Below the pieces are notes generated by a model. That model saw nothing but the letters and a program-made list of their open reading frames with translations, made no database searches and was not told the origin of the DNA. The translations under genes were made by a program, and so were the position numbers. A stretch of DNA of 64,000 bases from the NCBI GenBank assembly GCA_022575985.1, contig JAKSXM010000014.1, forward strand, positions 26,598,001 to 26,662,000. Reading direction: 5' to 3'. This document shows, in pieces, positions 24,844 through 36,910 of the stretch (its first letter is position 1; each line of letters begins with the position of its first letter). The DNA comes from Anagrus nilaparvatae. Its lineage: Eukaryota > Arthropoda > Insecta > Hymenoptera > Mymaridae.

Positions 24844-27800
24844 TAAATAATTAATTTTTACCAAAAATATACGGCCTTAACTTTTAATAAAATTAAAAAA
24901 GAACATTGACATATTAATCTATATAAAATACAAAATGCGCGACTGTGGTTTTTCTAGATTTGAGAAAAAATTTCCTTCTCAGTTAAAAAATGAAAGAAAA
25001 GCTGCAGTGCTTTCTAAGCAAAAAAATAATTGAAGCAGACGACATTGGGGCTATTTTATTCTATTTTAACATGAAACATTTTCATAGGGATGGATATCCG
25101 AAAAAATCCCTCTTGGCAGGGAGGGTAGTGAAAAATTGATGTTTTTAGGAGGGGAGGGGTCAATTTAATTTAACAACTTTTTTTTAAAATTTAATTAAAA
25201 AAGCCGTATTTTATTGCCCAAAATTAATACTTTACCTAGCATCTATTTGGTCGATACCTAAAAAATGGCTGCCATCTAGCCCTCTTAATATTGAATTTGT
25301 ATTACGATTAACATTTTGTTAGTTGGGTAATTTGTTCTGCAACTGTAAAGAAAGACTCGCGTAATACCTTATTTTTTTACACGAAAGTTCTAGTTTCATT
25401 TTTTGATTCCCTTTTTTTATTATTTGAATTTTCATGAGAATATTTTATCCAAAAGAACTAAAGCAATCTAATTGATATAGTTTTTTCAAAATCTCAAAAA
25501 CTGGAATTTTTTCATTAAAAATAGAACTTTGTTCGATAATTATGCAGCAATTTGAAGTTGAACAAAATTTGAAAGTAAAATAATCAAAATTAACCAAAAC
25601 CAGCCTTAGTTTTTTTAGAAAGAATCGAAATTATATTTTTGAAAAGTTCATAAGGTTTCATATATTAAAATATATTTGTAATATACCTACGTGCAGAAAT
25701 AATGAAATAACTTTAAAAATATTTTAGATACCTTTTTAAACTAATATATGAAAATAAATTTTTGGTTAATATTATTTACATATTCACGATAAAAGAAAAT
25801 TATTTCTAAAACAAATCATCCTTTATCTATAACGAAATGCACAATATTAAAACGAAAATAATAATTTAAATTACTATTAAAAATCCTTAAGGCTATTTTG
25901 AGTTTTGAATAATTCAACATTTTATTATTTTAATTAAACTCTCATTAAAAATAATTAAATTAAATTAAATGTCAATTATAAACTTTTTATATATAAAAGG
26001 AAGAAAAAAAATTAATTAAAAGGAAGAGAGGACAAAAAGGAATTTTACCTATAGATGTTTTGCATCAAAGATTTCAATTGAAGCGGTTTCCGATGTTACT
26101 AATGCTCGATTAAGAAGCATTTACGTGTGAAGCCAATTATGTGTTAGGGGGGTATACTGTATAAAGCGTTGACTTGGAACGTCTTATGGTGTTCCACTCC
26201 ATTTATCTTTTCTATATATATTGTAAAGCGATACTATTAACAATATAACTTTATAATATCAAGAAATTTAATCATTAATTTTTCATTATGTTAATTATGC
26301 AGTTTTCATTTTTTTTTACCTTTTTAGGTTTATTAAATTAAACGTTTATTAATATTTCATGTAACATGCATATTTTTTGTGTACATGGGCTATTTTCAGA
26401 TAATTTTGAAAATATTTTATCTTTTTTAAGTATTTTTCGTGGTTTTTGTAATTTTAATGGAGTTTAGGTAACATTATTTTTTTTTTTTGCTTTTTAAGGT
26501 AATGATTGATTGAAAAATTTTTTGGTTGAGTTTACTTTTGTCGTAATTTGAATTAAATGAAATATGGACTACCTTAGGTGATTGAAATTTTGCTTGGCGT
26601 CCTGAAATTTTCATTTTATCAATATAAATTATCAATTATAGGAGCCTTGGAAATATTGACTATAAATTTTTTCTGACTATCAGCAATCCGCTTAAATTTG
26701 CATCCAAACATTTTTAAGAGTATCATTTAGGGATCATATTTACTGAATTTCAATTTTAGCAAAATCTCGAAGCCCGAAAATAATTTCCATACTGTCCAAA
26801 CATTCAATGTTACAAGATTGATCGAAAAAGGGTGCAGATCAAAATAAAACTTTTTACATACACAGACCACATTTCTTGTTCAAATTAATTATTTCCAAAA
26901 GTGACTTATTTAAAAAATAAACGTTACAAAAAAAAACTTTTAACTTATTAGTCAATTAAGAAATTTAAATTTAAAAAGTAATCCTGTAATTGATTTAAAG
27001 TTTTGTTGAATAAAATATATTTTATAAATGACTAAGACGATTTCATCGCTATAGAATATTAGGGTTGTGTTAGTTTATAAAAAGTAATCTTTAGGATTTT
27101 TTATTTTCATTTTAGAGTGGTTTATCCTGGGGCAAAAAGTATATAAAATATATAAAGGAACATCAAGGGATATATTATACATTTATATGGAGACGCATTT
27201 TGTCTGACACAACAACAAATGAAAAATGCCGAGACGTTCACTCGATCAATGTAAATATATTCATGAGTTATAAGGGGTAGCCTTTTATTTTATATGAAGA
27301 GAGAAGACTCACTGTCTATAAATGGCATATATACATTTTTTTTCCTCGAGATGGTCATATAATTCACTCTTTGGCAGTTCATTACAATTTAAAAAAAAAA
27401 ATGTTCTTTGTCAGCGAATTACACCGGTTACTTTTTTTTTTTATTTTGGTTCTTTATTGTGTAAAAGAGATGAACTGATATTTTTTTCACCAAGTGTCAA
27501 ACTGTCTAAGTGGACAGATTTTTTTAACACTTGGGATAAAAAAACAATAAAAAATTGATGTTTATGGAATTGAATGAATTTTTTTTTTTTAAATTATGTC
27601 ATCCGATAAAATATTGATTATGGGAAGATTATAAATTGAGTTTTTGTCATGAATATTTAGGTCTGTCGTTCAAATATTCATAAAAAATGTCTATTTCAGG
27701 CAATAAAGAACCTAAAAGCTCATTTTTTTAAAAAAAAGCTCAAAAAGAAAATTTTTACTTAGCATCAACATAAATATTTTTATATTATACCTAACCTACA

Positions 27801-28544
27801 AAATTTTTTAATATAAATTTATACATTTAAAAAAAAAATCGTTTATAATGCTCATACTTTAGTAAAAATGTCCCAAGAGAATCTAAAAAATAAAGTATCT
27901 TACTCTAAACTGCTCGTTTCAATGGAAATATCGAAGAATATTTTATATATGAAAAATATACTGCGGTAATTTTTTTTTTTCTGACCATAAAGTTATAATA
28001 ATAATCACGAAACAAAAAAGTGGAAAATGAAAGACGGTCAGAAATAAAGAATAAAAATAATGCAACGACGCGTATACAATAATATAAGTAATATCAAAAA
28101 GTCCAATATATTTTTTTTTTTTGTATCGTCGAAGAAAAAAATTCTCTTGGGTATATTCGTTTTTTTTTTTAAAGGATAAATTTATATAAAAATTGATATG
28201 TATTCCGTGTAAGAATAACCAATCTATATATCGCGGGGGTCAAGCGGATGGAATTTTAAGAGGTGATACTTCTTTTTTATATGTACGTGTATTGGACTTT
28301 TTTTTATTAGAAAAAATGTTATTCTAAATTTTTTTATTGGTAATTTAAAATTTTGTGTATTTTTTTTATGATATATTGGAAATTAGTTTATGTTTTCTTT
28401 TTTGTTTATGAGGGGCTAAATAACTGAGCCATTTTTTTAAATGCTTTTTTTTGGAACCTTGAAGTTTAGGGTTTTAGAAATTATGGGAATCACAAAAAAT
28501 AAATTATGAAAAATTCTAAACTTTTATATGTATATTATATATGT
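24844..28544. other. AT-rich DNA without recognised genes
   Basis: No gene was recognised. A hairpin at 27491-27536 (CCAAGTGTCAAACTGTCT opposite GGACAG and AACACTTGG) is visible. GC-richer patches at 25075-25160 and 26085-26190 are unassigned. Confidence 0.5.
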
Positions 28545-29945
28545 TCAAGTCCAGCTTAACTCACCGGGTCAAAATTTTTCTTTTTAATTTTTTTTCTTAC
28601 AGGCTTATTTTAGGTCTTGGATTTTTATTTTCACCGGAATTTTTGAAAAATATGAATTTTGACCGAAAATTTCTGATGCTTGAAAATCGGTTTTTTTGAG
28701 ATTTTTGATTCTTGGCTTTAAAAAGGCTTAATTATCTCAAAACCAACGCACTTTTTAAAGATACTTGAGAAAAGTATATGGTTGGTTTTCACTGGAACTG
28801 TATTTTTTTTATTATTTACGGCACAACACTAATTATATTTTTTTTTTTTTTTTGTATTTTAATGTTTATTAATGTCAAAAACCTAAAATTTTCAGTGGTA
28901 CTGCTACAAATGTAAAAATAAATTCTACATGTGTTATTCTTATGGGATTTTTTTATTTATGCAGACGGTGGCAACAAAGAACAGTGGCGACATTTTGAAT
29001 GTATTATTGAAATAACTTTGTATTGAAGCCATCAAATTTTCTCAAACTCTGGGTATCTTATTTTTTCATCAAAACATATAACTATACAAGATATTTAAGA
29101 AAAATATGACATACACTTGGAGAAAATGACATGGACGGTGGCGACATTTTTTTTTGTTGTAAAGCCGTTTTAAAAATCTAATAGTTTTAGTTTTCGTGGT
29201 TAAAGCTTTTATATTTAAAATTTTAAGTTTTCCGCGGTTCTTATATGAGTAGTTAAGTAAGAAAAAAATTAATATAGAGTGCGCCTCCATAAAAGGTGGG
29301 AAGCTTAAAAAGAGCTAAAATCGAGGGAAAGACTTATATGTGACGATAAGCTAAGAGGATTGCATGAAAATTTGTTTCGTTGAAAAAAATGAGTTTTTGG
29401 GACCTAAATACGTCATATGCATCCTAGAGAAAAATTTAAGTTCAAATTTTAAGCCGTTTGTTAATACTCGAAGTTTACAGTTAAGCAAAAGGACAGCGGA
29501 CGGTGGCGACATTTTGAACACATATGCTCCAGAAAATTTTTTTGTTAACTTACCAATATATGCATAGTAGGTTTTAAAAAAATATTATTTATCAACTTAT
29601 TAAAAGAAAAAAAAGTGTAAAAGAGCTTTAGTTTCGGATATAAATGGAGGGGACACTATGTATACCGTTCCTGTGAAAACCACCCATATATATTATATTA
29701 TATTTTTACCTGGAATACCCGAAAAAAATTTGTTTATTTTGAGCCACTTCCAGTTCATTTTTAGCGGTTCAAATTTTTCAAATTGACCGGCAATCAAGTT
29801 TGCCATAATTAAATTTGCTCAAATTTTCCTAGAATGTTGGCCTATATGTAAGTTTATCCCAAAAAAATTTTTGAGATATGACATTTAAATGCGCGCCCAC
29901 AATTATTATTTTAATCTGTCATGGTTATAATTAGCCTAAATTAGC
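28545..29945 (-). repeat. Interspersed repeat family C, copy 2, split by an insertion
   Basis: On the reverse strand, 29945 down to about 29688 matches the first half of family C (GGGATAAACTTACA-like, TTGCTCAAATTTTCC complement, TGAAAAATTTGAACCGCT complement). From about 28779 down to 28545 it matches the second half. The gap between the halves is exactly the TIR element at 28780-29685. Together with copy 3 at 30395-30880 it forms a loose inverted repeat around the TATCG block. Confidence 0.72.
28780..29685. mobile_element. 906-bp TIR element with repeated GGACGGTGGCGAC motif
   Basis: The left end GGTTGGTTTTCACTGGAAC (28780-28798) and right end GTTCCTGTGAAAACCACCC (29667-29685) are inverted copies with two or three mismatches. 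The flanks (TATAT before, ATATA after) allow a TA or longer AT target duplication. The element interrupts a family C repeat. Inside, GACGGTGGC/GTGGCGACATTTTGAA-type phrases recur near 28963, 28983, 29133 and 29498. No transposase is present; short frames at 29069-29290 (reverse) and 29364-29567 have no recognisable domain. Confidence 0.75.
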
Positions 29946-29954
29946 TAAAAAAAG

Positions 29955-30098
29955 TAGAGTTCCACGATATCGATACGATACGATATTTTAAGTTATATCG
30001 ATATCGATATCGAAAAATATCGCTTTACTCAATATCGTATCGGTATCGTCAGCCTTAATATCGTTTCGATATCGAAAATATCGAAATATCGAGTTCTA
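29955..30098. repeat. TATCG/ATATCGAT microsatellite-like block with TAGAG end
   Basis: The block is a degenerate array of CGATAT/ATATCG hexamers. It opens with TAGAGTTCCACGATATCG and closes with ATATCGAGTTCTA, which are loosely complementary. The opening resembles the end of the hAT-like element at 31097 (TAGTGCTTCACG), so it may be a truncated or very short relative. No target duplication was seen. Confidence 0.55.
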
Positions 30099-30394
30099 AA
30101 ATTTTAAAATTATAAATTATTTATTTTTTTGTCAAAATTTTTGTATTTATCTTAAATTTATAAATTATAATTATTAATTATTCTATAAAAAATTAATTCT
30201 TTTAAAAAATAAAGAAAAAAACGTGTTTTTAACAATATTTAAAAATTTTTAAAAAAAGATCGGGAATATTTTTTTTCTCTTAATCAATGTAGAATCGGTA
30301 TTAATGTAATTTTTTATCGGCAAAATTACCCTAAAAATACCAAAAATTAATTTACACATTAATTGGGAGAAAAAAAATTTTTACTGCAACCTGT

Positions 30395-30880
30395 TTTAGC
30401 CATTTTGGCTAATTTTGACAGAGTAAAATAATGATTGCGGGTGCTCATTTGAATGTCACATCTGAAAACTTTTTTTGGGACAAGCTGACACATAAGCCAA
30501 TATTCTGGGAAAATTCGAGCAAAAATATTTATGGTGAACTTGACTTTCTGTCAATTTGAAAAATTGAAACCACTAAAAATGAAACCGGAAGTGGCCCTAA
30601 ATTAAAAAAAAAACTTTTTTTGGGTAGTCCAGATAAAAAGAAAACTATTTCCCAATCATATAAAGTGCGTTCGTTTTGAGATAATTAAGCCTTTTTAAAT
30701 CCATAAAAATAAAAAATCTAAAAAAATCAATTGTCGAGCATCAGAAATTTTCGGTCAAAATTGATATTTTTCAAAATTCCGGTGAAAATGCAAATCCAAG
30801 ACCTAAAATAAGCCTTTAAGAAAAAAATTTTGAAAAAAAAATTTTGTTCTGGTGAGTTAACCTGGATCTGGACATAATAT
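30395..30880 (+). repeat. Interspersed repeat family C, copy 3 (most complete)
   Basis: The copy runs from GCCATTTTGGCTAATTTTGA through GGGACAAGCTGACACATAAG, CCGGAAGTGGCCCTAAAT, TTCGTTTTGAGATAATTAAG and GAGCATCAGAAATTTTCGG to GGTGAGTTAACCTGGATC. Nothing is encoded. Its intact middle shows where the 906-bp element split copy 2. Confidence 0.75.
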
Positions 30881-31096
30881 GTCACAGATACTTTGGTGAA
30901 ATCAGTGATTTTATAAAATTACTAGTGATTTTATTGTTATAAAATTTTTTATTGTTATAAAATTTTTTCAATTTTTTAGAAAAAGATTTTAAAAATTAAA
31001 TTCAACAGAACAACTAATCAAAATTAGAAATCTTAAAAAATCACCTAGGCTACTTACGGGAGACCGGAACATTTTGGTCGCCAAATTACAATTTAT

Positions 31097-32618
31097 TAGT
31101 GCTTCACGCGAGACGAGAGAGACGAGATTTGCCCTGATCTCGTCTCGGTCTCGAAAAATCTCATTTTTTGTAAGTCTCGTCTCGTCTCGTCTCGTCTCGA
31201 AAGTCTCGAAAGTCTCGAAATCTCGCCTCACAAAAATAAAAATTTTTTTTTTGTCTTATACTTGGTAATACTGATCTATTTTCTATCTTTCGGTGATTAT
31301 TATTTTCACTTATAATGAAAAAACTTATAAGCGGTTTGTGTAAACACAACCTAAATAAAATGCATGGAACATGTTTACTTCCAGCTGAGGACTATAGGTA
31401 TAATATAAATGTTACTCAACATTACAATACAATTTTCTAATTTTATAATTTGTAATTATCACCTTACCAGATGTTAAGATTCTAAACCCAAATTATTTTA
31501 ATCCCCTAAATGAAAATTATTCTGGCTCCCTAAATCAAAATTATTCCAAGTCCCTAAACCTGAATTATTCCAAGTCTCTAAATCGATATTATTCTAAATT
31601 CTTAAACCTATATTATTTAAAGTCCCTAAGCCCAGATTTTTCAAAGTCCCTAAATTGAAATTATTCTACCTTATTTGACCCCTCTTCCCTTAAATAGGAC
31701 AAATTTGACCACTTAATCGAAATTACAATCTTAAGTGAATGAAATCCATATAAAAACTATACGTGCATGAACTTGAAAACTTTTAATTATTTACTTATTG
31801 ATAAATAATAACAAAAATTTAAATGGATTTAATAGTGCTCTCTGTTTAATGTACAATTTTTTTATATTAATCATGGATACACATATTCATTGATTTTGAA
31901 TTTTATACTACCGGTAATAAAACAAGAGTTTTTTTTCCAGTTATTAAAGAATATCGTATCATAAATACCTTTATAAAACACCATTATTTAATATTTAAAA
32001 TATATATGTATTTGTGTAGTTATTTATTATGTTACACAAGTCACAAAACTTTTATTATTATTTCTTGTAAATTAAAAATAAAATCAATCTCAAAAAAAAG
32101 AATATTTTAAGGATTCAATCGAAAAAAATATTGGATACCTTTATTTAAATTTTTTTATATTCCTGTTTGTCCTCAATCTCTAGTCTTTTTTTGTAGGAAG
32201 CTACAGGGTTGTAAATATATGATGATTATAATAATAATATTAATTTAAATTTTATTTTACGAATTTATGGTTTTTATTTAATTCAATACCTATAAATTTA
32301 AATTAATATTCTTTAAAAAAAAAACTTATTATAATTATGGTTTCTACAATACATGTTTTTATTTCTATATAACAACTTAAATTAAAGATTCCAAAAATTT
32401 TAATTTTTAAAGAAGTTGCTGATTGGAAAAATAAGTTTTTATTTTAATTATTTATTCTATGAAAAATTTTCGAGACTTCGAGATTTCTCGTCGAGACTTT
32501 TTTAAGTCTCGGTCTCGTCTCGTAATTTTTATTGGCAGATCTCGTCTCGATCTCGTCTCGCTTTTCGAGACGAGACCGAGACGAGACCAAAAAAATCTCG
32601 GTCTCGCGTGAAGCACTA
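31097..32618. mobile_element. hAT-like nonautonomous element, 1522 bp
   Basis: The ends TAGTGCTTCACGCGAGAC (31097-31114) and its perfect complement (32601-32618) form 18-bp terminal inverted repeats. The 8-bp CAATTTAT lies directly outside both ends (31089-31096 and 32619-32626). An 8-bp duplication together with a TAGTG-type start is the signature of the hAT superfamily. Both subterminal regions consist of expanded GAGAC/GTCTC pentamers (31106-31226 and 32470-32608). The interior holds a family A repeat and AT-rich filler; no transposase frame is present, so mobility would depend on an enzyme from elsewhere. Apparent 60-80 codon frames over the pentamer arrays are artefacts of the repeat. 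Confidence 0.88.
31323..31700 (+). repeat. Interspersed repeat family A, copy 3 (nested in the hAT-like element)
   Basis: This is the longest array of the family. After the head (GGTTTGTGTAAACACAACC, GCATGGAACATGTTTACTTC, CAGCTGAGG), about eight units of CCCTAAA-N-AAATTATTCTAA type follow one another. The end reads TTATTTGACCCCTCTTCCC, a useful reference for the interrupted copy at 40200-49140. Confidence 0.82.
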
Positions 32619-32718
32619 CAATTTATAGTTATGGATGACTTTAATATGTTAAAAAAACACCCAAGATACCCTTCGTTTATTCCATACGTCATAAAAGCCT
32701 TCTGGGCCTAAAAACGCA

Positions 32719-33310
32719 GGGCTCAATATTACGACAATGCTGGTGTGGTTTTTAGGATATTTTCCAAATAACGCTGTCATTGTTATAGTCAATAATTGGT
32801 TTTATAGGTCTAAAAAATTTTTTATGAGCTTTAAGTTTCAAAAAATTCTTTACTTGTTCCTTTTCGATTGTTTGTTATGCAGATATTATAAATTAAAAAT
32901 AGAGTCTCAATTAAAGGCATTGTTTAAAAAAAATCATATTTTATTACTATATTTTTGTGTTCATATTTTAGAAACGTCTATAGCTAAATAGACGTGTAAA
33001 AAAATATTGTAAACTTGAAACTTGTGCTAAATTTTTGAGACGTATAAAACTCATTTTCAGCAAAAATTACAATTTTAACAGCAATTTAAAAATTCGTCAT
33101 ATTTGGCCCAAAATGGGCATTTGATTTATTGACTATAGCAATAAGAGAATCGGGTATAAAAAGTTGCAGTTTACGAAGATTAAAAGGTGGCACTTATACA
33201 AAAAAAATTGAGACCAACCGGAAGTAATTTGGTTGAATTGCAAGATGACAGCGTTATTTGGAAAATGGCCTAAAAAACCCTATTTTTAACATTTTCGTAA
33301 CATTGAGCCC
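32719..33310. mobile_element. MITE with long terminal inverted repeats, 592 bp
   Basis: The left end GGGCTCAATATTACGACAAT and following bases up to about 32790 (including TTTTCCAAATAACGCTGTCA) are inverted at 33235-33310, about 75 bp per arm with scattered mismatches. The interior is AT-rich with one 84-codon forward frame of low-complexity composition, which I do not regard as a gene. No matching target duplication was seen. Confidence 0.78.
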
Positions 33311-34045
33311 TTTATTTAGTTATTAAACAATAAATTCTTTATAGGCAGTACCTATAATTAAATTATTTTGACTAGAAAAAAATTAACAAAATTTCCAATT
33401 ACAATAAATAGAGATAAATTTACAATTTAAAAATAATTAAGTTAGCTAACCATAATATTTCAGAAATAGTGATTTGATTTTGAGTTTGAAGGTAAAAGGA
33501 TTTGTGATTCAGATTGATTGGATATTTAAGGGAATAGTATTCCAAATTCTTTTACAACGATTTATAAAAGAGCAATAAATATAGTCATTGCGAGAAAGGT
33601 GTTCAACCAAACGCCTAGATTCACGAAATGAGTAGGGAATATTTTACCATATCCTGAACCCTATGGTATGATTCAATAGTATGAATATTAAAACGCACCG
33701 AGGGTCCGTGATATTCATGAATATTAAATTTTTAAAATTAATTAAATACTTTATGGAAGTATAAATCAATGAATATTATTTATTTAATTAAATAATAGTT
33801 AAACTGTTTTAAATATTTACTTCAATACTCCGTAGTTTCCATATTCCTATGCAGTGCACCAACCCCTAAATATAAAATTACTATAGTAAATAAATTTCTG
33901 CGCTAAATTTTCCCCTAGAATCATTGCATGGACGCTAATCATTGCATCAATAAAGCAGAGTCAATTTAGGTTATGGTAAAAAGTGAAAATACAGAAATTG
34001 TCAAGAAGAAAACACGTGCTAAAAAGTAAAAATATATTCATTTAA

Positions 34046-36126
34046 ATGCAGGAAAATAGGTAATCATTTGTTTAGATAAATACAAGTAAATGAGCAGAAA
34101 ACATTGCAACTACCATAAAATAAAATCTTGATTTTTAATTTTGCTAAAGTACATACAAGTATAAAATTTGTTTTTTTATTCAAGGCCAAATTATTCTGAA
34201 GAAAACCCTCACAATAGGGAAGGTCAATCAGGAATGAAACCTGATGGAAAAATTGAACCCAACTGGAGCATTGTAAGTTTTTTTTTCATTTCATGCTTAT
34301 TTTTTAATAAAAACAAAAACCATTTAATTTTTATTTTTTAGGTTGTTGATAACTTTAATGATATGAATTTAAAAGCAAAGTTGTTACTAGGTATTTATGC
34401 TTATGGTTTTGAAAAACCTTCAGTTATTCAGCAACGAGCTATTTTACCTTGCGTAAAAGGTCACGACGTGATTGCCCAAGCCCATCCTGGTAATTTAATT
34501 TACTTTTTTTTAGTTAGTACAATAAATAAATAATTTAACAAAAATTTAGGAACTGGTAAAACTGCTACTTTTTTAATTTCTATTCTTCAAAGAATCGATG
34601 AAGGTTTACTAGAGTGTCAAGCTTTAATACTTGTACCAACTCGTGAACTAGCCCAACAAGTAAGATGTCTTTCTTATTGTGTAACATATTTAATTAAATA
34701 AATTATTTAATATTTTTTTATAGATTCAAAAAGATGTTATTGCTCTTGGAGATTATATGCAAACACAATGTCATGCTTGCATTGGTGGTACTAATGTTGT
34801 AGAAGATATTCAAAAACTAAAACAAGGTGTTCATGTAGTTGTTGGAACACCAGGTAGAGTATTCGATATGATTAATCGCCAAGCATTACAATCAGATAAC
34901 ATAAAACTTTTTGTGCTCGTCGAGGCTGATGAAATGCTTTCCAGAGGTTTCAAAGACCAAATCTATAAGGTTTTTAAGCTACTTCCTAGTGATGTTCAGG
35001 TAAGTTAATTTTTAATGTTTACTAAATGCAAAGTTTTCATAAATTTAAGAAACAAATTTATTTTAGGTTATGTCAACAGCTACTGTATCAAGTGATGTAT
35101 TAGAAGTTTCTAAGTGCTTTATGAGAGATCCAGTGAAAATTCTTGTTAATAAAGAAGAGTTCACTATTGAGGGTATTAAACAATTTTTTATTTTTACTCA
35201 AAGAGAAGACTGGAAACTAGAAGCATTGTATGATTTGTATGAAACATTAAGTATAATTCAATCAGTAATATTTTGTAATACTCGACGTAAGGTAGATTGG
35301 CTCATGGAAAGTATGCATAAAAAAGATTTTTCGGTTTCTGCTATACATGGTAACACGGATCAAAAAGAACGTGATATTATTATGAGACAATTTCGTTCTG
35401 GATCTTCTCGTATTTTAATCACAACTGATCTGCTGGCTCGAGTAATTAACATGCATCAAGAATTGTTTGTAATTAATTATGATTTACCTTCCAATATAAA
35501 AAATTATATTCATCGGTGAGCTTTTTAACATGCAAATATTATTTATAAGAAATTTAATTAAATTTTTAAAGTGGTTGAGACCATTATGATATGTATAGTT
35601 TGATACACAATAACGTCAATAACACATCAAAAGATTTGTATTTTCCAAAAATTTTCCAAACTTAAACTAAAAAATTAATTTTTGCTATAAAACAGATTTA
35701 GTACTTTTATCATAATCTTAATGTAAAAAAATTTTCTAATATATATATATATATGTAGAATTTTTGGTTCGTAAAAATCAAATATAATTTTATTATTTAA
35801 ACTGACAAAGCGGCCTCGCTACGCTCGACAGAAATGGATCCTCTACGCTTTTATCAAAATTAATATAAAACTACATCAAATAGTCCACAACTATTTTAAA
35901 ATAATTAAATACATAATAAAATAAAAATTCTTAATACTATTTTATAACTATTAACTCTTTAAATAAATTTTTATTTTACAGTATTGGTCGTGGTGGTCGT
36001 TTTGGTCGTAAAGGAGTAGCTATAAATTTTGTAACAGAAGATGACATACGAACACTCAAAGATATTGAACAGTACTACAATACTGTAATTGACGAAATGC
36101 CAATGAATGTGGCTGATTTAATTTAA
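34046..36126 (+). CDS. eIF4A-type DEAD-box protein with altered core motifs (seven exons)
   Basis: The gene encodes a translation-initiation helicase of the eIF4A family; the canonical enzyme unwinds 5'-UTR structure in the cytoplasm within eIF4F. Exons are 34046-34059, 34185-34272, 34342-34489, 34550-34659, 34724-34999, 35067-35515 and 35982-36126. All introns are GT-AG, phases agree, and the product is 409 residues, the usual family length, ending in [15 protein letters not shown] [11 protein letters not shown]. Intact parts: Q motif ([10 protein letters not shown], 56-65), Walker A (GTGKT, 84-88), PTRELAQQ (113-120), TPGR (162-165), IFCNTRRK (280-287) and [10 protein letters not shown] (361-370). 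Altered parts: motif II is VEAD instead of DEAD (Val186), motif III is TAT with one residue lost (216-218), and motif V is ARVIN instead of ARGID (336-340). ATP hydrolysis is therefore doubtful. The start was chosen because a 14-nt first exon restores phase. AATAAA at 36265-36270 may be the polyadenylation signal. It is a diverged paralogue with an open frame, either a decoy or early decay. Confidence 0.88.
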
Positions 36127-36627
36127 CCTCATTTGGTTTTTTGTATCATGACTTTTTCAAATAATGACAAATATATGCGCACGTATTGAAAATTAAAATT
36201 AATTTTAGAAGTTTTATTTTACATGTATTATTTTTTATTTTTTTTATACCTTAAAAAGAATTTTAATAAATATTAGCTACTCAATTAAAAATTAAATAAT
36301 TATTTACACCGCAAAATTATTCGAAAATTAAGATTCTTGATAGACTTAGAATTTTTATTGAGACAAACTGAGAATGTACTGAGAACATTTTCTCAAATAT
36401 ATCTCATAGGTATCAGTTACCTTAAAAGCATGAAAGAATATTGTTCCGAATGTCCTTTTACCTTGTAGAATGCTTTTATTTTTATTAAATATTTTTTATA
36501 ATATATTTACCTCACACTTGAAATTATACTTATAACAATAAAATTATTAATTCAAAAGGTATACCTACACGAAATTGAAATTCAACAGGGCATCAATAGT
36601 ATTAAGGTATTTAGATGGTTGAACAAA

Positions 36628-36910
36628 ATGATGACAGAGCTTAATGAAATAGGAAAATTATTAAAATTTAAACATTTTAAAACTTAAATAAATTTTATTT
36701 TACCCCTCTTATAGCATTAACTTTTTTTTAATCATGAAATAAAAATCCAAGCTTTAACATTGATCTTATGGGAGCAATATACTTTGGAGCTTTGAAAAAA
36801 TATAAAAATGATGACACAGGAGATTAAAATTAGCAGGAAATGATAAATAAATGATCAAAGATTAAATTTTCAATTTATTTTCCCCATCTTATAGACTTTA
36901 ATTTTAAATA
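36628..36910. repeat. Degenerate direct duplication downstream of the eIF4A-type gene
   Basis: Two segments, about 36628-36730 and 36808-36910, share AAATGATGACA, a TTAAAATT core and TTTTATTTTACCCCTCTTATAG/ATTTTCCCCATCTTATAG in the same order. Both are non-coding, and 36127-37560 otherwise shows nothing recognisable apart from the AATAAA noted with the gene. Confidence 0.5.

Noticed and set aside
30989..31349. Overlapping 62-80 codon frames rich in Arg, Asp, Glu, Thr and Ser
   Set aside because: They translate the GAGAC/GTCTC pentamer array of the hAT-like element.
32444..32692. 82-codon reverse frame
   Set aside because: It covers the right pentamer array and the TIR of the hAT-like element.
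34185..36126. eIF4A locus as a processed retropseudogene
   Set aside because: Six introns with correct GT-AG borders and phases are present.
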